This document shows positions 1 to 6,220 of a stretch of DNA of 8,911 nt, in pieces; position 1 is the stretch's first letter; each line of letters opens with the position of its first letter. The notes beneath the pieces were generated by a model. That model worked only from the letters and a program-made list of their open reading frames with translations, was not told the DNA's origin and ran no database searches. This stretch comes from Pseudomonadota bacterium (lineage in GTDB: Bacteria; Pseudomonadota; Alphaproteobacteria; Acetobacterales; Acetobacteraceae), in the NCBI GenBank assembly GCA_021779655.1, contig JAJYAF010000067.1, forward strand, positions 1 through 8,911. The letters run 5' to 3'. The position numbers and the translations under genes were made by a program.

Positions 1-1
1 C

Positions 2-1243
2 GACCGCGTGGTGCCGATGCTGCCCGAGGCTCTCTCCAACAACTGGTGCAGTCTGAAGCCGGGGGAGGATCGCGGCTGCCTGTTCGTTGAAATGACCATC
101 GATGCCCAAGGGCGCAAAACCTCGCACCGTTTCGGGCGCGGGCTGATGCGCTCAGCCGCCCGCCTCACCTACGAGCAGGTTCAGGAAATCCACGAACGCG
201 ATCCGGCGAGGTTCGGCGCGCTCTACGCGGCCTTTCACGCGCTGGCGGCGGCACGCGCCGCGCGCGGGACGCTCGATCTTGACCTGCCGGAGCGCAAGAT
301 AGAGCTTTCCGCCAGCGGCGAGGTGCTGAAAATCGCACCGCGCCAGCGGTTGGGCAGCCATCGCCTCATCGAGGAGTTCATGATCCTCGCCAATGTCGCG
401 GCGGCGGAGGAGCTGGAGCGGCTGCGATATCCCTGCATGTACCGAATCCACGCCCCGCCCAGCCCGGAGAAGCTGGACGCGCTACGGTCTTTTCTCGGCA
501 CGCTGGATATTTCGCTCCCGCGCGGGGACACGCTGCATCCCCGGGATCTGGACCGAGTGCTGAAACAGGTCGCCGGCACGGACCAGGCGCCGCTTGTGAA
601 CGAGACGGTGCTGCGCAGCCAGTCACAGGCGGAATACAGTCCGGGGAATATCGGGCATTTCGGTTTGGGCCTGCCGCGCTACGCGCATTTCACCTCGCCC
701 ATCCGCCGCTATGCGGATCTTCTGGTGCATCGCGCGCTCATTGGCGGCCTGAAGCTGGGAGCGGATGGCCTTGCGCGGGAGGAGGCCGCGGGGTTTGCTG
801 AAACCGCTGAGCATATCACCGGGACGGAGCGGCGCGCCACGCTGGCCGAGCGCGATTCCACGGACCGCTATCTTGCGCTCTATTTGCAACACCGCATCGG
901 AGAGTTGTTCGAGGGCCGTATTTCAGGCGTGACGAAATTCGGCTTATTCGTCACCTTGACCGAGAACGGGGCTAGTGGATTCGCGCCGATGGCAAGCTTG
1001 CCAAACGATTTCTGGACACTCGATGAATCAAGCCAGAGCCTTACCGGCAGACATTCAAGGCTCTGCTTTCAGCTCTCGCAGCCGGTCGCGGCGCGGCTTC
1101 GGGAGGCGCGGCCTGTCACTGGCGGGCTGATCTTCGAAATCATCCCGCCAGCCGTTCCGGCCAAGGGCAAAATGCTCAAACCGGGGAAGAAGCCGGCGCG
1201 GCCTCGGGATCAGCGCAGACTCCGGACGAAAAAACGCCCTTGA
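2..1243 (+). CDS. rnr: Ribonuclease R, 3' part (5' end outside window)
   Basis: This is the C-terminal 413 residues of RNase R, a processive 3'-to-5' exoribonuclease that degrades structured RNA in the cytoplasm. The frame is already open at base 2, reading DRVVPMLPEALSN, a block that lies inside the RNB catalytic domain, so the true start is to the left. The RNB family signature is seen around 658-736 as HFGLGLPRYAHFTSPIRRY followed by ADLLVHR. An S1 RNA-binding domain follows (roughly 895-1140, with GRISGVTKFGLFV). The protein ends in a Lys/Arg-rich tail, usual for RNase R. The catalytic Asp cluster and the cold-shock domains would lie upstream and cannot be checked. The stop codon overlaps the TTG start of the S41 protease gene, so the two are probably co-transcribed and translationally coupled. 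Family assignment is firm; rnr rather than rnb is supported by length, tail and gene neighbourhood. Confidence 0.95.
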   Translation, partial: DRVVPMLPEALSNNWCSLKPGEDRGCLFVEMTIDAQGRKTSHRFGRGLMRSAARLTYEQVQEIHERDPARFGALYAAFHALAAARAARGTLDLDLPERKIELSASGEVLKIAPRQRLGSHRLIEEFMILANVAAAEELERLRYPCMYRIHAPPSPEKLDALRSFLGTLDISLPRGDTLHPRDLDRVLKQVAGTDQAPLVNETVLRSQSQAEYSPGNIGHFGLGLPRYAHFTSPIRRYADLLVHRALIGGLKLGADGLAREEAAGFAETAEHITGTERRATLAERDSTDRYLALYLQHRIGELFEGRISGVTKFGLFVTLTENGASGFAPMASLPNDFWTLDESSQSLTGRHSRLCFQLSQPVAARLREARPVTGGLIFEIIPPAVPAKGKMLKPGKKPARPRDQRRLRTKKRP

Positions 1244-2790
1244 GTCGCGCTGCCTTCCTGATCTTCCTCTGCATCGTTCTGCCGGGCACCTGTCAAACCG
1301 CCTGGGCGGCGGCGCCTTTCGGCAAAGCCACCGCCGCCTCTGTCTGGGGCACGGCGCTTGGCTATATCGCGCCGCGCTCGCTGCAACCGCTCACCATTCC
1401 GCAAATGACCCTGTGGGGCCTGGAAGGACTGACCGCGCTGGACCCGGATCTGAACCCGACCCTGCAATCCGGGCAGATCCGGCTCTATGGTCCGGACCGG
1501 CTGCTGATCGCCGTGCCGGCGCCGCCGCCTGCCGATGCCGAGGGCTGGGGCACGGCGGCGGCGGCGGTTGCGGCCGCCGGGTATGCCGCTTCCGCCGCCT
1601 TGCAGCAGGCGGGCACGCAGGGGCTCGTCAGCAATTTCTTCGATGAATTATTCAACCATTTCGATCCCTATTCCCGCTACGAACCTCCTGCACAGGCCGC
1701 GCGGGACGAGCTGATGATCACCGGCATAGCCAGCGCCGGGCTGACCCTTGGCCGGCGAGCAAACCAGGTGGTGATTACCGCGGTTTCCCAGGACAGCCCG
1801 GCTTCGGAAGCAGGGCTGCAACCGGAGATGCGCGTGCTCGCGATCAATGGGCGGCCGGCCTATCCATCGCGGATAGCCGCCCTTAACGACGATCTGAACG
1901 GGCTTCTGGGCGCCAAGGTGACACTCCGCGTTGAAGATCCGCAAAGCGATTCCAGCCCCGCCGACGTTGTGCTCACCTTCGCGTTCGTGCCGCCTCAAAC
2001 CGTGTTCCCGGAGCAGTTTTCCCAGAACGGGAACGTTCTTGCCCTGAAAATATCCGGTTTCAATAAAGGCACCAGCGATCAGTTTCTGGCGGCCCTCGTG
2101 GCCGGGCTCACCAATCCGGCACCTCTCGGGCTGGTCATCGACCTGCGCGGCAATCGCGGCGGCGTCCTGCGCCAGGCGGTGCTGACGGCGGACAGCCTGC
2201 TGCCTTCCGGAACCATTGCCGTGACCGCTGGCCGGGACCCGGATGCCGACCAGCGTTTCGTCGCCGAAGGCGGAGATGTCACCGGCGGATTGCCGATGGT
2301 GGTGCTGGTGGATGGCCAGACCGCGAGCGCCGCCGAGATCCTCGCCGCCGCGCTGGCCGACAACCGGCGCGGCGTGGTTGTCGGCGGCGCGACGCTCGGC
2401 AAGGGCCTGGTGCAGGCGGTGACCACGCTGCCCGACGGCGGCAAGCTGTTCGTGACCTGGAGCCGGGTGCTGGCGCCCCGTGGGTGGCCCTTGCAAACCC
2501 TGGGGGTTATTCCGCAGGTCTGCACCAGCCTGGGCGAGCAGGCGCTCAGCGCCCAGCTGGCCGCGCTGCGGCAAGGCCGGAACCTGATGGCCGGGCCACT
2601 TGCCACGGCGCGCGCCAGCCGCGCGCCGGTGCCGGTCGCGCGGATTCTCGCCATCCGCAACGCCTGTCCGGCGGCAATCGGCGGCGATCTGGATATTTCA
2701 GCGGCCCGCTTCCTGATGGCCATACCCGCCGCCTACCAGGCGGCCTTGCTGCCGCCGCCATTCCCGCAGGCGGCGGCCGCAGCGCATTAG
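1240..2790 (+). CDS. S41 family C-terminal processing peptidase, secreted
   Basis: A 516-residue serine protease of the S41 (CtpA/Prc-like) family, which cuts exported proteins near their C-termini. Residues 1-24 form a Sec signal peptide (basic start, hydrophobic core, AWAAAP cleavage region), so it should act in the periplasm. A DPYSRY motif at 142-147 is followed by a PDZ-like region (about 160-235) and the protease core (about 265-430). The catalytic residues fit Ser363 in TASAAE, Lys388 in GKG and Gln392 in VQ; the 25- and 4-residue spacings match the Ser-Lys-Gln arrangement known for CtpB. An Ala/Pro-rich C-terminal tail follows. The start is TTG, overlapping the upstream stop as TTGA; the next in-frame ATG would remove the signal peptide, so TTG is preferred although no strong ribosome binding site is visible. 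The substrate is unknown. Confidence 0.9.
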   Translation: MSRAAFLIFLCIVLPGTCQTAWAAAPFGKATAASVWGTALGYIAPRSLQPLTIPQMTLWGLEGLTALDPDLNPTLQSGQIRLYGPDRLLIAVPAPPPADAEGWGTAAAAVAAAGYAASAALQQAGTQGLVSNFFDELFNHFDPYSRYEPPAQAARDELMITGIASAGLTLGRRANQVVITAVSQDSPASEAGLQPEMRVLAINGRPAYPSRIAALNDDLNGLLGAKVTLRVEDPQSDSSPADVVLTFAFVPPQTVFPEQFSQNGNVLALKISGFNKGTSDQFLAALVAGLTNPAPLGLVIDLRGNRGGVLRQAVLTADSLLPSGTIAVTAGRDPDADQRFVAEGGDVTGGLPMVVLVDGQTASAAEILAAALADNRRGVVVGGATLGKGLVQAVTTLPDGGKLFVTWSRVLAPRGWPLQTLGVIPQVCTSLGEQALSAQLAALRQGRNLMAGPLATARASRAPVPVARILAIRNACPAAIGGDLDISAARFLMAIPAAYQAALLPPPFPQAAAAAH

Positions 2791-2806
2791 CCATGCACCG
2801 CAGAGC

Positions 2807-2836
2807 TTGACCTGATCGCCCGCCTTGCGCCATAGG
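2807..2836 (+). promoter_or_regulatory. Possible sigma70-type promoter for rpmG
   Basis: TTGACC at 2807-2812 is a near-consensus -35 box. After 18 bases comes CATAGG (2831-2836), a weak -10 box matching the consensus at three positions. It sits in the short gap between the S41 gene and rpmG, which would give a leader of about 15 bases. This is a pattern match only; rpmG may equally be read through from upstream. Confidence 0.35.
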
Positions 2837-2857
2837 GCCGGGAACTGGAGATCATTC

Positions 2858-3025
2858 ATGGCCAAGTCGAACGTCGTTCAGATCAAACTCGTTTCGAGCG
2901 CGGATACTGGTTACTTCTATGTGACCAAGAAGAACGCGCGCGCCCAGACGGCCAAGCTGGAAATGAACAAATACGATCCCGTCGTGCGCAAGCACGTGAA
3001 GTTCAAGGAAGCCAAGATCAAATAA
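2858..3025 (+). CDS. rpmG: 50S ribosomal protein L33
   Basis: A 55-residue protein with the complete L33 pattern: MAK start, [18 protein letters not shown] in the N-terminal half, [10 protein letters not shown], and the typical FKEAKIK C-terminus. L33 is a small component of the large ribosomal subunit near the E site. It has no cysteines, so it is the zinc-independent (C-minus) form usual in Alphaproteobacteria. An in-frame start at 2825 exists, but ATG 2858 is chosen because it gives the standard family length and is preceded by GGAG (2847-2850) with a 7-base spacer. It lies 67 bases after the S41 protease gene and is followed by a strong terminator, which ends the rnr-protease-rpmG block. 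Confidence 0.97.
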   Translation: MAKSNVVQIKLVSSADTGYFYVTKKNARAQTAKLEMNKYDPVVRKHVKFKEAKIK

Positions 3026-3055
3026 GCGCGAAAACCCGTCGTGTCCCGTGATCGG

Positions 3056-3077
3056 AGCCGCGCTGTGCGCGGCTTTT
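3056..3077 (+). terminator. Rho-independent terminator after rpmG
   Basis: A perfect 8-bp stem, AGCCGCGC (3056-3063) and GCGCGGCT (3067-3074), with a 3-base loop TGT, runs directly into TTTT (3074-3077). It lies 30 bases past the rpmG stop on the same strand, the expected place for the end of this transcription unit. Confidence 0.85.
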
Positions 3078-3177
3078 CTGCGTTTATGGGGGCCCGCTGA
3101 GCGCAAGTTTTTCGCATTTGACGCAAATTCACTTCATGGCGGGAAATTCACTGGCCCGGTTTCCGCCTCGGCCCCAT

Positions 3178-3255
3178 ATGCCGCCAAGGCGGCGATACTC
3201 CCAAGGTGGTATACTCCAGGGCGGCCATGCCGGCCCCTCCGCCACCAAGAGGTGG
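3178..3255. repeat. Degenerate ~16-bp GC-rich repeats with palindromic cores
   Basis: Three imperfect units follow one another at a 16-17 base step: ATGCCGCCAAGGCGG (3178-3192), ATACTCCCAAGGTGG (3195-3209) and ATACTCCAGGGCGG (3211-3224). A related core, CCACC-AAGA-GGTGG, occurs at 3242-3255. The first unit contains the perfect palindrome GCCGCC-AA-GGCGGC (3180-3193). Each unit has complementary CC-rich and GG-rich halves around an AAG centre, so each could form a short hairpin or bind a dimeric protein. The function is unknown; the repeats lie just upstream of the possible proline-rich gene. Confidence 0.5.
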
Positions 3256-3296
3256 TTGTCGCCGATTCTCAAGCTCATCAGCGTAAGGATCCGGCC

Positions 3297-3542
3297 TTGG
3301 TTTCATCCATTCTCCCCGCTTCCGTAACGGCTTCAGCCGCCCCCGAGCAACCTCCCGTACAGCCCCCCAGCCCGCCAATCCCTGAGCCGCCGGTTCCCGG
3401 TCCGGATATTCCGCCGCTAAAGCCGCCCGTGGTGGAGCCGCCGAACGATCCCCTGCCCGACAAGCCACCCATCGAACTCCCGCCGGGGCCAGGCGAATCC
3501 CCGTTGCCGGTTCAGATCGCCAGCGGGGGCTTTGTGAGGTAG
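3297..3542 (+). CDS. Possible small proline-rich protein, function unknown
   Basis: This open frame encodes 81 residues from a TTG start, of which 28 are proline, in PP-X-X type runs (EPPVPGPDIPPLKPPVVEPP and similar) over residues 16-71. I chose TTG 3297 because TAAGGA (3284-3289) sits 7 bases upstream, a strong ribosome binding site. The frame stays open further upstream, but that part crosses the rpmG terminator and looks non-coding. Proline codons use all four third bases, and charged residues (E, D, K) punctuate the run. This suggests selection on the protein rather than a simple DNA repeat. There is no signal peptide, membrane segment or recognisable domain. Against it: a non-ATG start, low complexity, and no operon partner. 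The antisense glycine-rich frame is just its mirror. Confidence 0.35.
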   Translation: MVSSILPASVTASAAPEQPPVQPPSPPIPEPPVPGPDIPPLKPPVVEPPNDPLPDKPPIELPPGPGESPLPVQIASGGFVR

Positions 3543-3776
3543 CATTCAATCGCAGGGTCATCTGCCGGCGATGCCGTGGTGCTGGGTGACGATGCCGGCC
3601 ACTTCAATGTCCGCCGGCATGCGTTGCGCCGAATTCACGCTCGACCATTACGTCAACAGGCGAATACGCCTAACCACGCCCCACTGCCCGGACTTTTGCC
3701 CTCTTATGCGATTGGCGGTTCAGGTTTGACCCCTGATCGCGTCAACATGAACCGCTCGCGCGCTAGGTCTCGCCGC
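3543..3776. other. 234-base stretch with no supported gene
   Basis: I see no convincing coding sequence on either strand here. It contains several GCCGGC/CCGGC motifs and one small inverted repeat, AGGCG-AATA-CGCCT (3658-3671). That repeat lies beyond the 3' end of the minus-strand YraN gene but has no T-run on either side, so I do not call it a terminator. A plus-strand open frame crosses this area into the YraN gene, where it is antisense to a well-supported protein and shows no domain. Confidence 0.4.
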
Positions 3777-4172
3777 TTAATATTGACGAATGGCGTCCTG
3801 CACATGTTCGATGCGGTCGCGGCAAACAAGCGCCACGTCGAAGCGCGTGTTCGGGCGGTTCCACTCTTGATGGTCGGCCAGTGCGCATTCGGCGGCAAGA
3901 AGCAGCCTGGCCTGTTGGCCCGGCAGAAGCGCTCCAGCCGCTTGTACGAAGTTTCTCCGTGCCTTGACCTCCACGAAGACGAGTGTCGCGTCATCTGCCA
4001 TGACCAAATCTATTTCGCCAGCTTTGGTACGCAACCGCCGTGCAAGCACATTGAAACCATGCGCGTGCCAATGATCAGCGACGCGCATTTCCGCCCTACG
4101 ACCGTGCAGTTCGGCCGCACGGCGCCGGTGCGAATTGTCTCGTGAAAGGGTATTGGACGATCTGCCTTGCAT
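3777..4172 (-). CDS. yraN: UPF0102/YraN family protein, nuclease-like fold
   Basis: A 131-residue protein of the YraN (UPF0102) family, matching the usual length of about 115-135. The family block is clear: GRRAE (24-28), GEIDLVM (52-58) and LVFVEVKAR (64-72), then RFDVALV (110-116). Glu28, Asp55, Glu68 and Lys70 correspond to the PD-(D/E)XK-like core, so a structure-directed or Holliday-junction-type nuclease role has been suggested for the family, but the exact function is unsettled. The start at 4172 keeps the full N-terminal helix; no good ribosome binding site precedes it, and Met29 is an alternative that would lose Glu28. The gene stands alone on the minus strand, divergent from the XRE regulator. 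In many Alphaproteobacteria yraN lies next to rsmI and gshB, which are absent here. Confidence 0.85.
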   Translation of the reverse strand: MQGRSSNTLSRDNSHRRRAAELHGRRAEMRVADHWHAHGFNVLARRLRTKAGEIDLVMADDATLVFVEVKARRNFVQAAGALLPGQQARLLLAAECALADHQEWNRPNTRFDVALVCRDRIEHVQDAIRQY

Positions 4173-4325
4173 CGCGGGTATTGGGCATGCAATTCATTAA
4201 CATTAGATTATCATTCAGCATAATATCTTCTCGAATCAATCTAAGTCGGTGAATGAAATCGCCTGAATCTCTATTTCTAGTACAATTCTTGTGTTTCGGA
4301 ACATATTCGGTTAAGGGTCCATGAC

Positions 4326-4347
4326 GAAGGAAGTCTGATCTTCCTTC
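4326..4347. promoter_or_regulatory. Perfect 8-bp inverted repeat (operator or leader hairpin)
   Basis: GAAGGAAG (4326-4333) and CTTCCTTC (4340-4347) are perfectly complementary around a 6-base spacer, TCTGAT. It lies about 50 bases before the regulator start. No T-run follows, so it is not an intrinsic terminator. It could be an operator for the dimeric XRE regulator, or a hairpin in the leader RNA. Confidence 0.5.
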
Positions 4348-4348
4348 T

Positions 4349-4363
4349 TGAGACTATGTCTCA
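4349..4363. promoter_or_regulatory. Second inverted repeat beside the first
   Basis: TGAGAC (4349-4354) and GTCTCA (4358-4363) are perfectly complementary around TAT. It begins one base after the 8-bp inverted repeat, so two dyads sit in tandem in the 72 bases before the regulator gene. This is a common layout for autoregulatory operators, although their sequences differ from each other. Confidence 0.45.
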
Positions 4364-4387
4364 CGATACGAAAAGACTCGATTAGCC

Positions 4388-4391
4388 GGAG
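4388..4391 (+). promoter_or_regulatory. Ribosome binding site deciding the regulator start
   Basis: GGAG directly touches the first in-frame ATG (4392), which is too close to work well, but lies 6 bases before the second ATG (4398). The helix-turn-helix domain begins right after the second ATG, so that start is preferred and the protein is two residues shorter than the longest frame. Confidence 0.65.
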
Positions 4392-4397
4392 ATGCCG

Positions 4398-5276
4398 ATG
4401 CGTTTCAATGAAATTGGTCAGCAATTGCGGGCCTATCGCCTGGAATCAGGGCTGAAGGCAGAAGAAATTTCCGCCCGACTTGGCGTTTCCCGTGCCGCCT
4501 TGTACCGCTACGAGAAGGGCGAGGTTATCAAACTAGACACCGTGAACCGGCTTGCGGAGCTCCTGAAAATCTCTCCTCTGACCCTGCTTGGCATCGGGGT
4601 CGAATACTATACCAAGCCAATCGGTTTCATGGAGCGGCTGCGGCAAGTGGAGGAAACTTCGGATCAGATCCTCCAAGTGTTCGGTCCGGTGTGCTACCTT
4701 ATCACCTCCGACCAGTTCGATTTAATGCTGGGCCAGATCTTCGAGGAAGCGGTGGACGCCGCCGGGGCGGAACGCGCCATGGCGCGGGCCGCGGCGGAAC
4801 AACTCCTTTCCGTGATGCACGCCCGCAAACGCATGTTTGCCAGCCGCAAACCCTCCATCATCGGTATCCTTACCCTCAGCTCGATAGAGAAATTCCTCCT
4901 CTACGGCGTGGGCGGGAGCCTGCAGGTTTCGGATAAGCTGCGGCAAACCGCCAGGGAAGTCGCCTGTCACGAGATGGAACTGATCGCCAGGCTGATGGAA
5001 AGCGAGCCGATTGGCCTGCAACTGGGGCTGATGCTGCATGGCGAGCCGAACGGACCGTTCGCCGTGCTGCGCTCGCGCGAGCGCGCCACGCTTGCGATCA
5101 ATCCCTTCGATGCCGATGCATCGCCGTCATCGCAATCCGGGGTTGCCATGGTCACCAGCGCAGATGATGCGATCATCACGCATCAGCGGGTGGCCGAGAA
5201 TGCCTGGCGGGAAGCTCTGAAGGGATCTTCCGCCGCGCAACGGGTAAGAGCAATGATCTCGGCGGCGCGCGGCTGA
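4398..5276 (+). CDS. XRE-family transcriptional regulator of the sulfur gene cluster
   Basis: A 292-residue DNA-binding regulator. Residues 5-60 form a classic XRE/Cro helix-turn-helix: [20 protein letters not shown], then [15 protein letters not shown] as turn plus recognition helix, and a [17 protein letters not shown] end. The remaining ~230 residues are a helical domain I cannot name, probably for ligand sensing or dimerisation. The start is ATG 4398 rather than ATG 4392, because GGAG (4388-4391) touches the first ATG but is 6 bases from the second. The stop overlaps the next start by one base (TGATG), so it is the first gene of an operon with a sulfurtransferase and cystathionine beta-lyase. 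Control of those genes, and of itself through the inverted repeats upstream, is inferred from position only. Confidence 0.85.
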   Translation: MRFNEIGQQLRAYRLESGLKAEEISARLGVSRAALYRYEKGEVIKLDTVNRLAELLKISPLTLLGIGVEYYTKPIGFMERLRQVEETSDQILQVFGPVCYLITSDQFDLMLGQIFEEAVDAAGAERAMARAAAEQLLSVMHARKRMFASRKPSIIGILTLSSIEKFLLYGVGGSLQVSDKLRQTAREVACHEMELIARLMESEPIGLQLGLMLHGEPNGPFAVLRSRERATLAINPFDADASPSSQSGVAMVTSADDAIITHQRVAENAWREALKGSSAAQRVRAMISAARG

Positions 5277-6220
5277 TGCCAATGGCGCCTCTGCTGTCGG
5301 TGGAATGGCTGCGCCGGGCACTGGACGCGCCGAACGGTGCGCCGGTGGTGCTTGATGCCAGCTTATACCTGCCGAATGAAGGCAAGGACGCGCGGAGGCT
5401 GTTCGAGGCCGCCCATATTCCAGGCGCCCAATTCTTCGGCATCGACCGAATCGCGGACGATACCACCGATTTACCGCATATGCTGCCGAAACCTGAAGCC
5501 TTCGCGGCGGCCATGGAAATGTTTGGTATCAACAACTATTCGCCGGTCGTCATCTATGACCAGCGCGGCATTTTTTCGAGCGCGCGGGTCTGGTGGATGT
5601 TTCGGGTGTTCGGCCATAATGCCGTGGTTGTGCTGGATGGCGGCTTGCCAGCCTGGACTGCGGCGGGTTGCCCGGTGGTCTCGTACAGCGATGCTCTGAG
5701 CGGAGTTATACTAACGGATAGTTTGAAAACACCGGCTTTCCAGGGACGCTCCACGTGGGACATTGATAACGATCTGTTAGATAAGCCCAAGGTCGCGGCT
5801 CCGGGCTCCGATGCTGTCGCGTCTTTCCGGCCGGAAATGGTGCGCACGATCGACGATATCCGGCGCAACCTCGCAAGCGGGGAGGCCATTCTGCTCGATG
5901 CCCGGCCGGCGGAGCGTTTCAATGGCTCGGTGCCGGAGCCGCGCGCGGGCATGAAAAGCGGCCATATTCCGGGGGCCAGATCCCTGCCTTTCGGTGAAAT
6001 TCTTGAAAACGGAAGAATGCTGCCTCCGGAGCGGCTGCGCCAGCGTTTTGCCGAGGCCGGGATCGATGGCAGCAAGCCCGTCATCACCAGCTGCGGCTCC
6101 GGCGTGACGGCGGCTGTGCTGGTCCTGGGCATGGTGCTGGCCGGCCTGCCGGAGCCGACCCTCTACGATGGTTCCTGGGCGGAATGGGGCAGCCGCGATG
6201 ACACCCCGATCGAGGTTTGA
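5276..6220 (+). CDS. sseA: 3-mercaptopyruvate sulfurtransferase (two rhodanese domains)
   Basis: A 314-residue tandem-rhodanese enzyme that moves sulfur from 3-mercaptopyruvate to a thiol or cyanide acceptor, releasing pyruvate. The N-terminal inactive domain spans about 8-133, with HIPGAQFF (47-54) and [17 protein letters not shown] (91-107), where an Asp replaces the catalytic Cys. The C-terminal domain spans about 185-314, with [12 protein letters not shown] (228-239) and active Cys273 in the loop CGSGVTA, the mercaptopyruvate sulfurtransferase form rather than the thiosulfate form. The linker (about 137-175) looks some 25 residues longer than I expect and has lower GC with AT-rich codons. 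The start overlaps the regulator stop by one base, and the stop directly abuts the next ATG, so translation is probably coupled. Function is well supported; the physiological acceptor is unknown. Confidence 0.92.
   Translation: MPMAPLLSVEWLRRALDAPNGAPVVLDASLYLPNEGKDARRLFEAAHIPGAQFFGIDRIADDTTDLPHMLPKPEAFAAAMEMFGINNYSPVVIYDQRGIFSSARVWWMFRVFGHNAVVVLDGGLPAWTAAGCPVVSYSDALSGVILTDSLKTPAFQGRSTWDIDNDLLDKPKVAAPGSDAVASFRPEMVRTIDDIRRNLASGEAILLDARPAERFNGSVPEPRAGMKSGHIPGARSLPFGEILENGRMLPPERLRQRFAEAGIDGSKPVITSCGSGVTAAVLVLGMVLAGLPEPTLYDGSWAEWGSRDDTPIEV

Larger units (their letters stand above)
4173..4397. promoter_or_regulatory. AT-rich divergent intergenic region
   Basis: This gap separates the minus-strand yraN from the plus-strand regulator and is much more AT-rich than the flanking genes, especially 4190-4315, so promoters for both directions should lie here. 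TACAAT (4281-4286) is a possible plus-strand -10 box, and on the minus strand TATTAT and GATAAT-like hexamers occur around 4204-4225. None has a convincing -35 partner at standard spacing, so I do not place exact promoters. The two inverted repeats near its right end are listed separately. Confidence 0.5.

Noticed and set aside
3178..3255. CRISPR array
   Set aside because: The units are adjacent without unique spacers of normal length, are degenerate and short, and no cas gene is present.
3278..3472. Minus-strand glycine-rich frame
   Set aside because: Glycine codons are the direct complement of the proline codons on the plus strand; no start signal supports it.
3558..3620. Minus-strand 20-residue frame starting MPADIEVAG, recalling the start of formate-tetrahydrofolate ligases
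   Set aside because: The similarity is only a few residues, ends at once, and nothing downstream continues it; chance is the simpler explanation.
3658..3671. AGGCG-AATA-CGCCT inverted repeat as terminator of yraN
   Set aside because: The stem is only 5 bp, there is no T-run in either direction, and it is over 100 bases past the yraN stop.
3576..4145. Plus-strand open frame of 189 codons
   Set aside because: It is antisense to the well-supported YraN gene over most of its length, has no recognisable motif and no ribosome binding site.
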